A stretch of DNA of 64,000 nucleotides from Paenibacillus beijingensis (GCF_000961095.1 NZ_CP011058.1:3995501-4059500), one strand, 5' to 3'. Numbered from the stretch's first letter, positions 8,831 to 18,567 are shown. The notes: a model not told the origin generated them from the sequence alone. Numbers and translations are program-made.

Positions 8831-9778
8831 ATGGCGGTTAAACCGGAGTTATTGACGACGGCCGGATCTTTGCAAGAGCTGATCCGGTACAAGGAAGCGG
8901 GAGCGGACGCGTTCGTGATCGGCGAATCGCGTTACGGTTCCCGGCTGCCGGGTGAGTTCAAGCTGGCCGATATGGCGGAAGCGGTCCGCGCGGCGAAGCA
9001 GGGAGAGCGGCCGGCACGTATTTATGCGGCTGTGAACAACTTGATCGATAACGAGACGGCCGATTCGCTCGATCACTATGTGAGCGGACTGGCGGATTGC
9101 GGAGTGGACGCCGTCGTGTTCGGCGATCCGTCCGTGCTGATGGCGGTGCGCGCCGCAGCCCCGGGTATGAAGCTGCACTGGAATGCGGAAATGACCTCGA
9201 CAAGTTATGCGGCGGCCAATTACTGGGGACGCCGCGGCGCGAGCCGCGTCGTGCTGGCGCGCGAGCTGAACATGGAGCAGGTGCACGAGGTGAAGGCGAA
9301 CACCGAGCTTGAAGTGCAGGTGCAGGTGCACGGCATGACGACCATTTATCATTCCAAACGTTCGCTGGTCGACAGCTATTTGGGACAGCTCCGGGCGGGT
9401 GAAGTCAGTCCGGCGGCCCTGGATGCCGGCAAAGAACGCGGATTGTATGTTACCGAAGCCGAGCGGCCGGGAGAGCGGTATCCGATTTACCAGGACCAAT
9501 TCGGTACCTACATGATGAGCTCCGACGATATATGCATGCTGGAAAATTTGCACGAGCTGATGGAAGCGGGCATCGACAGCCTGCGGATTGAAACGTTGCT
9601 GAAACCGGCACACTATAACGAGACGGTTATCCGTTCGTACCGGAAGGCGATTGACGCGTACTTTGCAGATCCGGAAGGATACGAATTCCGCGAGGAGTGG
9701 CTCGATGCGATTCGCAGCGTGCAGGATAAAGACAGGGAACTGAGCTTCGGTTTCTTTTATAAAGAGCAGGTTTACTAA
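8831..9778 (+). CDS. U32 family protein, TrhP1/YrrN-like (tRNA U34 hydroxylation)
   Basis: 315 residues. U32 'peptidases' of this branch are now linked to prephenate-dependent hydroxylation of uridine 34 in tRNA (TrhP in E. coli; the YrrN/YrrO pair in Bacillus). It has the TIM-barrel start ELLTTAGSLQELIRYKEAGA and the characteristic block VHGMTTIYHSKRSLVDSY, but lacks the cysteine cluster that its neighbour has, as expected for the YrrN subunit. ATG 8831 lies behind AAAGGAGGAGAG, which is inside the end of mltG. Next gene 23 bp on. In Bacillus a methyltransferase gene (trmR, yrrM) lies between mltG and this gene; it is missing here. Confidence 0.85.
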   Translation: MAVKPELLTTAGSLQELIRYKEAGADAFVIGESRYGSRLPGEFKLADMAEAVRAAKQGERPARIYAAVNNLIDNETADSLDHYVSGLADCGVDAVVFGDPSVLMAVRAAAPGMKLHWNAEMTSTSYAAANYWGRRGASRVVLARELNMEQVHEVKANTELEVQVQVHGMTTIYHSKRSLVDSYLGQLRAGEVSPAALDAGKERGLYVTEAERPGERYPIYQDQFGTYMMSSDDICMLENLHELMEAGIDSLRIETLLKPAHYNETVIRSYRKAIDAYFADPEGYEFREEWLDAIRSVQDKDRELSFGFFYKEQVY

Positions 9779-9801
9779 GAGAAAATCAGGAGGTGAAGAC
9801 A

Positions 9802-11061
9802 ATGAGTGCAACGATCACAAAAGGAGGCGCCAAGCTGACCGGCCGCCGGCACCGGCTCGACCGGCCGGAGCTGCTGGCGCCGGCCGGAAGCTTGGAAAAG
9901 CTGAAGTTCGCCGTGCATTACGGCGCGGATGCGGTATATATCGGCGGACAAAAGTACGGCCTCCGTTCGAACGCCGACAACTTCAGCTTTGACGAGATGC
10001 GTGAAGGTGTCGAGTTCGCGAAGCGCTACGGAGCCAAAGTGTTTGTCGCGACGAACATTTACGCCCACAACGAGGATATTGAAGGTCTGGAAGATTATCT
10101 TCGCAATCTTCAGGATGCCGGCATCAGCGCCGTTATCGCCGCCGATCCCGCCATTATCGAGACGGTGCAGCGCGTCGCTCCGAAGCTTGAGGTGCATTTG
10201 AGCACGCAGCAATCGGTGCTTAACTGGAGAACGGTTCAGTTCTGGAAAGAGGAAGGGCTGCCGCGCGTCGTATTGGCGCGCGAGACGAGCTTGGAAGAGA
10301 TTGCGGAGATCAAATCCAAGGTCGATATCGAAATTGAGGCATTCATTCACGGGGCGATGTGTTCGTCCTTCTCGGGGCGCTGCGTGCTGTCGAACCATTT
10401 CACGGACCGGGATTCCAACCGCGGCGGCTGCTGCCAGTCATGCCGCTGGAAATACGATCTGTTCGTGGATGAGGAGATGATTGCCTCAGAAGAAGACAAC
10501 GCCTTTACGATGAGCTCCAAAGACCTGTGCATGATCGAACATCTGCCGGAGCTGATCGAGGTCGGGGTGGACAGCTTCAAAATCGAAGGACGGATGAAAA
10601 GCGTCCATTACGTGGCGACGGTCGTGAACGCCTACCGTCAGGCGATCGATGCGTATTTTGCCGATCCGCAAGGCTATGAACTGAAGCCGCAGTGGGTGGA
10701 AGAAATTCATAAAGCGGCGAACCGTCCGCTGAATACCGGATTTTTCTTCGATACGCCGGGTACGGAGGATCATATTTACGAGCCGGAGGATAAGCAGGCT
10801 CCTTACGATTTCGCCGGCGTGGTGCAATCTTATGATGCGGATAGCGGTATCGCCATCATTCAGCAGCGGAATAACTTCAAGCCGGGGCAAGAAGTGGAGT
10901 TTTTCGGCCCGGGCGGAACGTTCTTCAAGCAGGTGATTACAGAAATCCAAGATGAAGAAGGCAATGTTCTGGATGCGGCCCGGCACCCGCTGCAGCGGGT
11001 GCTCGTCCGCACCGAGCAGCCGGTCAAGCCGATGGACATGATGCGCAAACGGATTCGCTAA
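9802..11061 (+). CDS. U32 family protein, TrhP2/YrrO-like (tRNA U34 hydroxylation)
   Basis: 419 residues. Starts with RPELLAPAGSLEKLKFAVHY, the U32 N-terminal strand, and contains the U32 signature EAFIHGAMCSSFSGRC followed by GGCCQSCRW; these cysteines are the candidate Fe-S ligands known in the related UbiU/UbiV and TrhP proteins. A C-terminal beta domain (about residues 330-419) is typical of the long YrrO form. ATG 9802 follows CAGGAGGTGAAGAC. It is expected to act with the preceding protein to form 5-hydroxyuridine at tRNA position 34. The gene ends 26 bp before a terminator hairpin. Confidence 0.9.
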   Translation: MSATITKGGAKLTGRRHRLDRPELLAPAGSLEKLKFAVHYGADAVYIGGQKYGLRSNADNFSFDEMREGVEFAKRYGAKVFVATNIYAHNEDIEGLEDYLRNLQDAGISAVIAADPAIIETVQRVAPKLEVHLSTQQSVLNWRTVQFWKEEGLPRVVLARETSLEEIAEIKSKVDIEIEAFIHGAMCSSFSGRCVLSNHFTDRDSNRGGCCQSCRWKYDLFVDEEMIASEEDNAFTMSSKDLCMIEHLPELIEVGVDSFKIEGRMKSVHYVATVVNAYRQAIDAYFADPQGYELKPQWVEEIHKAANRPLNTGFFFDTPGTEDHIYEPEDKQAPYDFAGVVQSYDADSGIAIIQQRNNFKPGQEVEFFGPGGTFFKQVITEIQDEEGNVLDAARHPLQRVLVRTEQPVKPMDMMRKRIR

Positions 11062-11087
11062 CACACGAAGTTGTTTTTCGTTTATGA

Positions 11088-11118
11088 GGTCAGCCAGAAT
11101 TTCTGGCTGGCCATTTTT
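11088..11118 (+). terminator. Terminator after the U32 pair
   Basis: GGTCAGCCAGA (11088-11098), triloop ATT, TCTGGCTGGCC (11102-11112) then ATTTTT. An 11-bp stem with one G-T pair. Confidence 0.85.
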
Positions 11119-11216
11119 GCGTGAGAGCGGCGATCGTAAGCCCAAACCAGCCTCGCAGCGACTCCTTTTTCACGGCTCTTCTAGGTCTTTAGTTATATTT
11201 TTTTCGCTTCGCCTTC

Positions 11217-11244
11217 TAATATTTCCGCCTGTCTGTTCCGATAA
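11217..11244 (+). promoter_or_regulatory. Candidate SigD (flagellar) promoter of the chemoreceptor
   Basis: TCCGATAA at 11237-11244 matches seven of eight bases of the Bacillus sigma-D -10 element GCCGATAA; TAATA (11217-11221) sits about 15-16 bp upstream in place of TAAA. Chemoreceptor genes are commonly sigma-D controlled. The call rests on sequence similarity only. Confidence 0.45.
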
Positions 11245-11284
11245 ATTAAAATAGCAATCATTATGACAGGACGGTGAACGTACT

Positions 11285-13450
11285 ATGAAAATGTCCAAGC
11301 AATATAAGACAGCTGAGCCGAAGCAGCAAACCGGACAGCCGAACGTTGCATCCGAAGCGCCATCCGAACGCAAATCGCAGTTTCTCGGCGCTGCCTCCAA
11401 AATTAAACTGAGGAATCCGTTTAAATCGGTCGGTTCCAAATTGTTTATCATTATTTTTTCCAGCATTTTATTTTGTGTTCTCGCTGTCGGCGTATCGTCG
11501 TACAACCTCTCCAGACAAATTATTTCCAATAAAGTGTCCGACAGCAGTCTCGGTACGATTGAACAAATGAGCAAAAGCGTCAATTTGGTGATGAACAATA
11601 TTGAAACCCGCTCCATGCAGTTTATTACGGATCCGCAATATAAGAGCGCAGTGGCCAATTTCGCTCTTTCTTCCGGCCAGTCCGAATCGGACCGGTATTT
11701 GGCTTCCATCAATTTGACAAACCTTTTGCAATCGATCCAGCTGAGCGACGGCAAACTGCAAAACATTTATCTGCTTCCGGTTGATAATAAAGGCGACGAT
11801 TTTTTGGTCGGAACGAATCAGCTGGACATGAAGGCAGTCCGCCAAACGCAGTGGTATAAGGAGGCGATGGAAGGTGCCGGAGCTCCCGTATGGACATCGA
11901 CGCAGATTAACGGCTTCGACGGCAAAGGCTTTACACCGACGCTCGGGTTAGCCCGGGCGCTTCGAAATTTCAATACGGGCACTCCGGTTTTTGTGCTGCT
12001 GATTGAAGTGAAAACGGAAACGCTGAAAGCACAGTTCGACGGCGTAAATTTGGGAGCGGGCAGCAAAATTCAACTGCTGGACGGTGCCAACAATATTTTG
12101 ATCGACAGCGCGGACGAAAAAATGGTCGGAAAACCGGCTTTTGAAGTGCTGGGAGCCCAGAACAGCAAAGAAGCTTCGGGCAAAATCAATACCGATACGC
12201 CCGATGGTGAAGAACTAATCGTGTACAACACGCTCGATTCGTCCGATTGGAGGCTTGCCGGATTAATTCCGGTCGATCAGCTCGTTAAAGACGCAGGAAA
12301 AATATTTTGGATGACGCTCGTGATGGCGGGAGTTGCAGCGCTGTTGGCGCTGCTCATCGGTTTTATGGTGATCCGGAATATTGCCAAGCCGCTTAACAAG
12401 CTCAGTCAATTAATGAACGAAGGCAAAGAAGGCAATTTGTCCGTCCGGGCTTCCGTGAAATCAAAAGATGAAATCGGCCAGCTGGCTGCCAGCTTCAATG
12501 AGATGATGGTGCAAATTACGGCACTCGTCGATCAGACGCGGGAGTCCGCGTCCCAGGTGCTGCTTACCGCCGGCGAATTGTCGGACGTATCGAAACAAAC
12601 GGCGATTTCGGCCAGGGAAATTGCGGTTGCGACCGAAGAGATTGCAACGGGAGCGACCAGTCTCGCCGTCGAAGCCGAACGGGGCAGCGATTTGACGGGC
12701 GGAATCGAATCGAGAATGAAGCAGGTTATTACGGCCAACGACGAAATGGGCGTATCCGCCCACGAAGTGGAACGCGCATCACAGCAGGGCACCACTTATA
12801 TGAACGGCTTGATCGAAAAGACGGGATTGACGGAGCAAATGACGCGCAGCATGGTGGAGAAGGTGGACCACCTGAAGGAAAGCACGGGCTCAATCCGCAA
12901 AATTTTGGATGTGCTCAACAATTTGACGAAGCAAACGAATATTTTATCGTTGAATGCGACGATCGAGGCGGCGCGCGCGGGTGCGGCCGGCAAAGGGTTT
13001 ATGGTCGTTGCGGATGAAATCCGCCAGCTGGCCGACCAGTCGCGGCAGTCAATCAATGTGGTGGCCGAAATAACGGAGAAAATACAGAGAGAAATCGACG
13101 AGACGGTAGGCGTACTATCGGAAGCTTACCCGCTCTTCCAGCAGCAGATCGGAGCGGTTAAGGAAGCGAACCAAATCTTCTTATCGGTACAGTCTCAAAT
13201 GACGAGCTTTGTAGAGCGTCTGGAATCCGTTACGGAATCGATCGGCGGGCTGGACGAATCGCAGTCCCGGCTCACGATTGCAATGAGCAACGTCAGCGCT
13301 GTTGCCCAGCAGTCGTCGGCGACGTCGGAACAAGTGGCTTCGCTCAGCACGGAGCAGCTCGGCATCAGCGATGGACTCGTAAAATTGTCCGATAAGCTGG
13401 AGATGTTGTCCAAAGGATTGCAAGGATCCTTATTGCGGTTTAAAGTATAA
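11285..13450 (+). CDS. Methyl-accepting chemotaxis protein
   Basis: 721 residues. A 50-residue polar N-terminus precedes TM1 (LFIIIFSSILFCVLAVGV, about 54-72); an extracytoplasmic sensor of about 265 residues (probably double-Cache) follows; TM2 is near 340-362 (LVMAGVAALLALLIGFMVI), then a HAMP linker (NIAKPLNKLSQLM) and the signalling domain whose hairpin tip reads ILSLNATIEAARAGAAGKGF. The tip glutamates contact CheA/CheW. The ligand is not predictable. ATG 11285 follows GGACGGTGA. It stands alone between two terminators. The long cytosolic N-terminal tail ahead of TM1 is unusual for the family. Confidence 0.93.
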   Translation: MKMSKQYKTAEPKQQTGQPNVASEAPSERKSQFLGAASKIKLRNPFKSVGSKLFIIIFSSILFCVLAVGVSSYNLSRQIISNKVSDSSLGTIEQMSKSVNLVMNNIETRSMQFITDPQYKSAVANFALSSGQSESDRYLASINLTNLLQSIQLSDGKLQNIYLLPVDNKGDDFLVGTNQLDMKAVRQTQWYKEAMEGAGAPVWTSTQINGFDGKGFTPTLGLARALRNFNTGTPVFVLLIEVKTETLKAQFDGVNLGAGSKIQLLDGANNILIDSADEKMVGKPAFEVLGAQNSKEASGKINTDTPDGEELIVYNTLDSSDWRLAGLIPVDQLVKDAGKIFWMTLVMAGVAALLALLIGFMVIRNIAKPLNKLSQLMNEGKEGNLSVRASVKSKDEIGQLAASFNEMMVQITALVDQTRESASQVLLTAGELSDVSKQTAISAREIAVATEEIATGATSLAVEAERGSDLTGGIESRMKQVITANDEMGVSAHEVERASQQGTTYMNGLIEKTGLTEQMTRSMVEKVDHLKESTGSIRKILDVLNNLTKQTNILSLNATIEAARAGAAGKGFMVVADEIRQLADQSRQSINVVAEITEKIQREIDETVGVLSEAYPLFQQQIGAVKEANQIFLSVQSQMTSFVERLESVTESIGGLDESQSRLTIAMSNVSAVAQQSSATSEQVASLSTEQLGISDGLVKLSDKLEMLSKGLQGSLLRFKV

Positions 13451-13464
13451 CGACAGCAAAAATC

Positions 13465-13508
13465 AACAGCCGCAGGGAAGCCGCCGAAGCTTCCCTGCGG
13501 CTGTTTTG
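13465..13508 (+). terminator. Terminator of the chemoreceptor gene
   Basis: A perfect 17-bp stem (13465-13481 with 13489-13505, core CAGCCGCAGGGAAGC) with a 7-nt loop, running into TTTT. One of the strongest hairpins in the window. Confidence 0.9.
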
Positions 13509-13706
13509 CGTCGGTCTCAGCGCTTTGGGACGACGTTTGACTGGCCCGACTTTTTTTATTGCCAGCGTGCATGAACCGGCGCGTCTTTGGGCCAGACTTG
13601 TGTGGTAAGCAACTAGAGAGCCGTGCGATCCGGTAACGCGAGGAAAATCGTCCTTAACGTTAACGGACGGGAAAGTGGAGGGCGCGGCGTTAACGGGGGA
13701 ATACTT

Positions 13707-15515
13707 ATGCGGCAGCGCATCGTACTCGTAAGCGGAATGATAGCACTATTCATGCTCGTCTTTATATGCCGGCTTGCCTGGCTGCAGCTCGCCCCGCAGC
13801 CGGCAAATGGACAAGCCGCGCGCGGGCGAAGCGGACTTGCCGTTTCACAGCGGGAGCGCACGCTGCTTCTGGACAGCGGCCGGGGCGATTTGTACGACCG
13901 CAGCGGGATCGCGCTGACAGGGCAGTCGTACGAGGCGCTGGCGCTGTTTCCGGTTAACCGGAAGCAGCGCGGCAGCGCTTCGCAGATCGGCAAGCTTGCC
14001 GCAGTATTGGGCGTTGGCAAAGGCGATTTGGCGGCCGAGCTGGAGCGGCTGCGGGAGCCGCAATTTTGGAAGGCGAAGGGATCGAAGGTACCGATGCCCT
14101 TGACTAACGAGCAGGTAAAGCGATTGAAGCGTTTACGCCTGAACGGTATCGTCGTCCTTCCTTACCGGAACCGTTACCCGGAGAACGAAGCCGGCATTCA
14201 CGCGCTTGGATATGTAAGCGAAAATCCGGAACGTCTGAAACAGCTGTACACGAAGAAGCTCGGGAAAGGGGAAGCGCATATCGACGATCTTATCGGAGGG
14301 GCGGGACTCGAATGGTCGCTGGAAAAGCTGCTGCGCGGCAGCGGTTCGGCTGCCGTTTCCTTTTTTACAGACGGTGCGGACAATCCGCTGCGCGGGCTCG
14401 ATATGCGGCTGACGCAGCCGGACAACCCTTACTACCCGCTCAAGGTGACAACGACGCTCGATCTGCCGCTGCAGCGGGAGCTGGAACGTTACTTGAAGCG
14501 GCAGGGACTTACGCAAGGGGCGGTTGTCGTGCTGGATGCGCGCAGCGCCGACATCGTATCGATGATCTCGCTGCCTGAGCTGGACCCGCTGAAGATCGGC
14601 CGGCCCGGAACGGACGCGTCCAATCATGCCGTCAAGGCCTATCCGCCCGGCTCCGTATTCAAGCTGGTAACGGAAGCGGCCGCGCTGGAAGCGGGGGTGA
14701 CCGATGAGCGGGAAGCGTTTCACTGCAGCGGCGAATACGGTCGTTACGGGCTTTCGGATGCGAAGCGGGGCGGGCACGGGACGTTGACGCTGCGGGAAGG
14801 ATTGGCGCAATCGTGCAATATCGTGTTCGCTACGATAGCGGAGCGGCTGCAGGAAAAGCAGCTGCTGAAGGCGGCGGATCAGCTCGGCATCGGCCGCCGT
14901 ATCGGATGGAGTCTGGCTGGAAAACGCGATCATGAAGACACGCTGCGGGGACCTCTTCGTCTGTTGTGGGAGGAAGAAGCGGGAGAAGTGTTTGCGGGCG
15001 GCGGACTGCCTGCCGATCATGACGGGGGCAGGCTTGCGCAAAGCGGCATCGGCCAGCGGGACGTGAAGATGACGCCGCTGCAGGCGGCGAATCTGGTCGT
15101 AACGCTGCTGCACCGCGGGCATGTCCTTCAGCCGCGTCTTGTTAAGGAAATCCGCTATGCCAACGGTCAGCGGATGGCAGCCCTCTCCGCGCATGAAGCG
15201 CCTTCGCGCTACGGCCGGATTTCGCCGGCTACGGCAAAGGCGCTGCTGCGCGGCATGGAGGCCGTCGTCGACCATGGGACAGGCCGGTCGATACGCGCCG
15301 GAGTCTGGAAGCTGGCCGGCAAATCCGGCACGGCCCAGATCGGTAGGGCGGAGGCGGCAGACGCCCGGAACCATCAATGGTTTGTCGGCTACGGGCCGGT
15401 GAGCGCCCCGCGTTATGCCGTGGCGGTGCTGGCGGAGAACCGGCCGGCCGGCAGCGCCAACCTGGCGGCGAAGCTGTTCCGCGGCGTGATGGATATTTTG
15501 TCCGCCGGCAGCTAG
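13707..15515 (+). CDS. Class B penicillin-binding protein (PbpI/YrrR-like)
   Basis: 602 residues. D,D-transpeptidase for peptidoglycan cross-linking. One N-terminal anchor (IVLVSGMIALFMLVFICRL), a dimerisation domain starting at GDLYDRSGIAL, and the transpeptidase domain with all three motifs: SVFK (S316, K319), SCN (369-371) and KSGT (539-542). No PASTA domains. ATG 13707 is behind GGGGGA; the frame is open further upstream but without a ribosome site. In B. subtilis pbpI (yrrR) also follows the yrrO region, which supports orthology. The stop overlaps the stop of the convergent permease gene by sharing CTAG. Confidence 0.9.
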   Translation: MRQRIVLVSGMIALFMLVFICRLAWLQLAPQPANGQAARGRSGLAVSQRERTLLLDSGRGDLYDRSGIALTGQSYEALALFPVNRKQRGSASQIGKLAAVLGVGKGDLAAELERLREPQFWKAKGSKVPMPLTNEQVKRLKRLRLNGIVVLPYRNRYPENEAGIHALGYVSENPERLKQLYTKKLGKGEAHIDDLIGGAGLEWSLEKLLRGSGSAAVSFFTDGADNPLRGLDMRLTQPDNPYYPLKVTTTLDLPLQRELERYLKRQGLTQGAVVVLDARSADIVSMISLPELDPLKIGRPGTDASNHAVKAYPPGSVFKLVTEAAALEAGVTDEREAFHCSGEYGRYGLSDAKRGGHGTLTLREGLAQSCNIVFATIAERLQEKQLLKAADQLGIGRRIGWSLAGKRDHEDTLRGPLRLLWEEEAGEVFAGGGLPADHDGGRLAQSGIGQRDVKMTPLQAANLVVTLLHRGHVLQPRLVKEIRYANGQRMAALSAHEAPSRYGRISPATAKALLRGMEAVVDHGTGRSIRAGVWKLAGKSGTAQIGRAEAADARNHQWFVGYGPVSAPRYAVAVLAENRPAGSANLAAKLFRGVMDILSAGS

Positions 15516-16642
15516 CCGCCGTTTTGCTCCTGCGTCGGCTTAACGGTTGCGGGGGCGGCGTCGTATTCTCCTTTGGGAGCGGATATCCACCGTTTCAGGT
15601 AGCCTTGATCGTATAGTGCTTTGATCAGAATCATCAGCACCGGAGACAAAATGACGCCGGACACGCCGAACAAGGACAGCGAGACGACCATGAACGACAG
15701 CATCGTGAATGCCGATACGCCGAGCGTATCTCCTGTAATTTTCGGTTCCAAAATTTGCCGGGTAAGCACAACGACAACGAACAGCGCCGTCAGCCAAATG
15801 CCGAGCGATACGTGGCCCACAATAAAAAGATAGACGATCCACGGAATGAACACCGTGCCGACCCCAAGCAGCGGCAGCACATCGAACACGGCCGACAATA
15901 CGGCAACCGTGAGCGCGTTGTCCACGCCGAGCAGCAGCAGCGAGACGAATATAATGACAAACGTCAGCGTAATCAGCTTCAGCTGCGCTTTCAAGTAGGC
16001 GCTGATCCCGGAAAAAACATTTTTACGCAGGAAAGTGAACGCCTTTTTGAACGTCCGGGGCGTTTTTTCTCGTGCCAGCTTCTTCCAGTCCCCGATTTCG
16101 ATACTGAGGAAATAGGCCAGTATGATCCCGACCGCGAAATTAAAGATGAAAGCGGAGAACGAAGACAGGTAACCGGCCAGCCGGAACAGAAAGCCTTTCG
16201 CTACTTTTTGTCCCCAGTCGGTGACGGAGCCGATATAGTCGTTCAGTTTATCCAGCATGCCGGGCGGCAGAGCATGAATTTTCGATTGTAGGAAGGCGGA
16301 GCCTTCGGCGATTTGCACATTCAGCAATTGTCGGTATTCCGGCAGCCTGTCGGCCAGGCCGGTCGCTTCCCGCACAACGATATACCCCGCCCCAAAAAAC
16401 AAGCCGAGAATGACGGTCGAGAACAGCAGAATCGATAACGCCGAAGCGATCAACTTCTTCAGCCCGAGGCGGTTCAAGCGGCGTGCGAGCGGCTCGATCA
16501 TCATAAAGATGACAAAAGAGAAAAAGATCGGTGTCGCGATCCGGTACAGAAAGCTGAATACGAGCATGATCAAGTATACCGTCAGGGCGATGAGCGCAAT
16601 ATCGAAAGCGGTCCGCCAATATTTTTGATAAAAGCTTAGCAT
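15512..16642 (-). CDS. AI-2E family transporter (second copy)
   Basis: 376 residues, integral membrane. Paired hydrophobic stretches at the N-terminus (FDIALIALTVYLIMLVFSFL and FFSFVIFMMIEPL), a soluble central part, and the C-terminal family block (LTVAVLSAVFDVLPLLGVG, then ILEPKITGDTLGVSAFTMLS). It is not a close duplicate of the permease at 1936-3006. Start ATG (16640-16642) lies behind AAAAGGAG; the extra eight residues possible upstream lack a ribosome site. It converges on the PBP gene with a 3-bp stop overlap. Substrate unknown; the YtvI branch of Bacillus is a plausible relative. Confidence 0.88.
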   Translation of the reverse strand: MLSFYQKYWRTAFDIALIALTVYLIMLVFSFLYRIATPIFFSFVIFMMIEPLARRLNRLGLKKLIASALSILLFSTVILGLFFGAGYIVVREATGLADRLPEYRQLLNVQIAEGSAFLQSKIHALPPGMLDKLNDYIGSVTDWGQKVAKGFLFRLAGYLSSFSAFIFNFAVGIILAYFLSIEIGDWKKLAREKTPRTFKKAFTFLRKNVFSGISAYLKAQLKLITLTFVIIFVSLLLLGVDNALTVAVLSAVFDVLPLLGVGTVFIPWIVYLFIVGHVSLGIWLTALFVVVVLTRQILEPKITGDTLGVSAFTMLSFMVVSLSLFGVSGVILSPVLMILIKALYDQGYLKRWISAPKGEYDAAPATVKPTQEQNGG

Positions 16643-16813
16643 AAACGGGCTCCTTTTCTTCGTCAAAGTAACATATTTCTTCCCTATTATACGATAGAAT
16701 GAAATAGCTGCCTATTTTGAAGCGCAGTCCAGTATGCTACAATAGGAAAAGACTTCGCAGTCGCCCGTTCCGGCGGGACGGGCAACAGATGCAGATATGG
16801 TGGGGAAAAGATC

Positions 16814-18232
16814 ATGGAGAATTTGCTGCTGTGGGGATTCTACTTGCTGACGTTTTATGCTTTTCTCCCGGGATTGGTAAGCCGGACTTTCGGATTCAAG
16901 GTGTTTAAGAAAGGACGCACGGAGCGGGAAATCGCGCTCACGTTTGACGATGGGCCAGACCCCGTCTATACGCCGCAGCTGCTTGACCTTCTTGCGCGCT
17001 ATGACGCGAAAGCGACTTTTTTTGTCGTCGGCGCTCACGCCGAGCTTCAACCCGAGCTTCTGCGACGGATGCGGGACGAAGGACACGTCATTGGGATTCA
17101 CAACTATGTGCACAAGTCCAATTGGCTCATGCGTCCATCGACCGTGAAGAAACAAATCAGGCGCACATGTGACATTATCCGGGAAGCGACCGGCGAACGC
17201 GCCTCGTATTACCGGCCTCCATGGGGAATTGTCAATTTGTTTGACTTCTCCAATCTCGGGTATTTAAAAATCATTTTATGGTCCTCGTTGTTCGGAGACT
17301 GGCGGATCCGGCTGGGCGCCGATCGACTCGGCAAGAGGATCATGAAGAAACTGAACCCCGGTGAAGTGCTGCTGCTTCACGATTGCGGCCAGACCTGGGG
17401 AGCGGACCCGGATGCCCCGGCCAACATGCTGAAGGCGCTGGAAGCCTGCCTGATCGAAGGCCTCCGCCGCGGGTACCGGTTCGTGCACATCGAGGAGATG
17501 ATTGCATTGACCGAACGGAACAAGCCTCTTCATACGGGACTCGGCAAACGGCTTCTGGTCGGGTTATGGATGCTATGGGAAAGCGCGTTTCACGTTCTTT
17601 TCCGGCTCAAGCCGGTCTCCGGCGGGGCCGATGAGCCGGCCTTCCATTACAGGATGACGACATATGGCGGACCGCCGGTTAAGCTGGAGGACGGCGTTAC
17701 CCTTTCGAAAGGCGATCCGATCGCCGAGCTGCACTTCGATAACCGGATGCTGCAAAATGTCGCCCGTCATTCCTCATCTCCGCTTGGAGTCGCCATACAC
17801 TTGCTCCGGGTTATGGAGAAAGCGCTCCCTCTGCTGGCGTCCAGTTTGCTGGCGGACCCGAAAGCGGAAAACATAAGGGCGGTCTACGGTATTACGATGA
17901 TTCACCGCGGCGCCAGCCGGCTTGGGTTTGACGTCGTGGAGCTGCCCGAAAACTGGTTCGCCCGGATATCGCGCATCTATTTGCGGCTGTTATTCCGGAT
18001 TTTGACGAGCAACCGCGCACCCCGGAAGAAAAGGAGTGCAGGCGCTGGCGGCACCAAGAATTCCATGTCGCCGCGTATGCTGCTGATGTCCAGAGAACGC
18101 ATCCTTCGCTTTGCCTCGCCCCTCGACTTCACGGATGAGGAATGCCGCCGCTCCGTCCAAACGCAGGAGCTTCCTGCAGGGGGAACGGTCGCGGAGAGCG
18201 CGTCAGTAAGCAGTACGTCAACCGTTCATTAA
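16814..18232 (+). CDS. Polysaccharide deacetylase with C-terminal YkoP-like domain
   Basis: 472 residues. An N-terminal hydrophobic helix (LLLWGFYLLTFYAFLPG) anchors a NodB domain: motif 1 ALTFDDGPDP, motif 2 HNYVH (zinc histidines), motif 3 RPPWG and motif 5 LLLHDCG. It is expected to remove acetyl groups from cell-wall or secreted polysaccharide. From about residue 250 a second domain follows (AFHVLFRLKPV, then LEDGVTLSKGDPIAELHFDN) that resembles the free-standing B. subtilis protein YkoP; the fusion is known in Paenibacillaceae from memory. A plausible promoter is TTTTGA (16715-16720), 17 bp, TACAAT (16738-16743). ATG 16814 follows GGTGGGGAAAAG. A terminator follows directly. Confidence 0.88.
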   Translation: MENLLLWGFYLLTFYAFLPGLVSRTFGFKVFKKGRTEREIALTFDDGPDPVYTPQLLDLLARYDAKATFFVVGAHAELQPELLRRMRDEGHVIGIHNYVHKSNWLMRPSTVKKQIRRTCDIIREATGERASYYRPPWGIVNLFDFSNLGYLKIILWSSLFGDWRIRLGADRLGKRIMKKLNPGEVLLLHDCGQTWGADPDAPANMLKALEACLIEGLRRGYRFVHIEEMIALTERNKPLHTGLGKRLLVGLWMLWESAFHVLFRLKPVSGGADEPAFHYRMTTYGGPPVKLEDGVTLSKGDPIAELHFDNRMLQNVARHSSSPLGVAIHLLRVMEKALPLLASSLLADPKAENIRAVYGITMIHRGASRLGFDVVELPENWFARISRIYLRLLFRILTSNRAPRKKRSAGAGGTKNSMSPRMLLMSRERILRFASPLDFTDEECRRSVQTQELPAGGTVAESASVSSTSTVH

Positions 18233-18261
18233 AAGTTTCATTTTTATACGGACTCATATCG

Positions 18262-18294
18262 CCCATTCGAAACGCGGTTTCGAATGGGTTTTTT
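18262..18294 (+). terminator. Terminator of the deacetylase gene
   Basis: CCCATTCGAAAC (18262-18273), GCG loop, GTTTCGAATGGG (18277-18288), TTTTTT. A perfect 12-bp stem. Confidence 0.93.
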
Positions 18295-18467
18295 AACAAT
18301 ATTGACTTCCATGCCGCCTTCGCGGCACCACTGATAAATGAGGGGTGGAGCGTTCTTCCACCTTGTTTTTGTTTAGTTATGGCTGCAGGGTTTGGGAGAA
18401 TCTTGAGGAAGGGGGAGTCTTCGAGCAGTGAACGGCAGCGAACGCCTTATGAAACTGGCCTAAAGAA

Positions 18468-18567
18468 TCGTAAAACCGTTATTTCAGGAATCAAATAATG
18501 AATCTACGGTTCGTTAGAGCTTGGAACAGGTTCATTATGTACAAATAACGATGACTCGGTTCGTAAG
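18468..18567 (-). repeat. Two units of a 50-bp-period repeat (CTAACGRA core)
   Basis: Read on the minus strand, cores CTTACGAACC (from 18567) and CTAACGAACC (from 18517) are exactly 50 bp apart and each is followed after about 9-10 nt by TTATTTG. The same core and period occur at 28563-28747, so this is a dispersed family in this chromosome. Function unknown. Confidence 0.7.

Noticed and set aside
18142..18498. Plus-strand ORF crossing the deacetylase end and its terminator
   Set aside because: It begins within the deacetylase gene in another frame and reads through a strong terminator and the 50-bp repeats.
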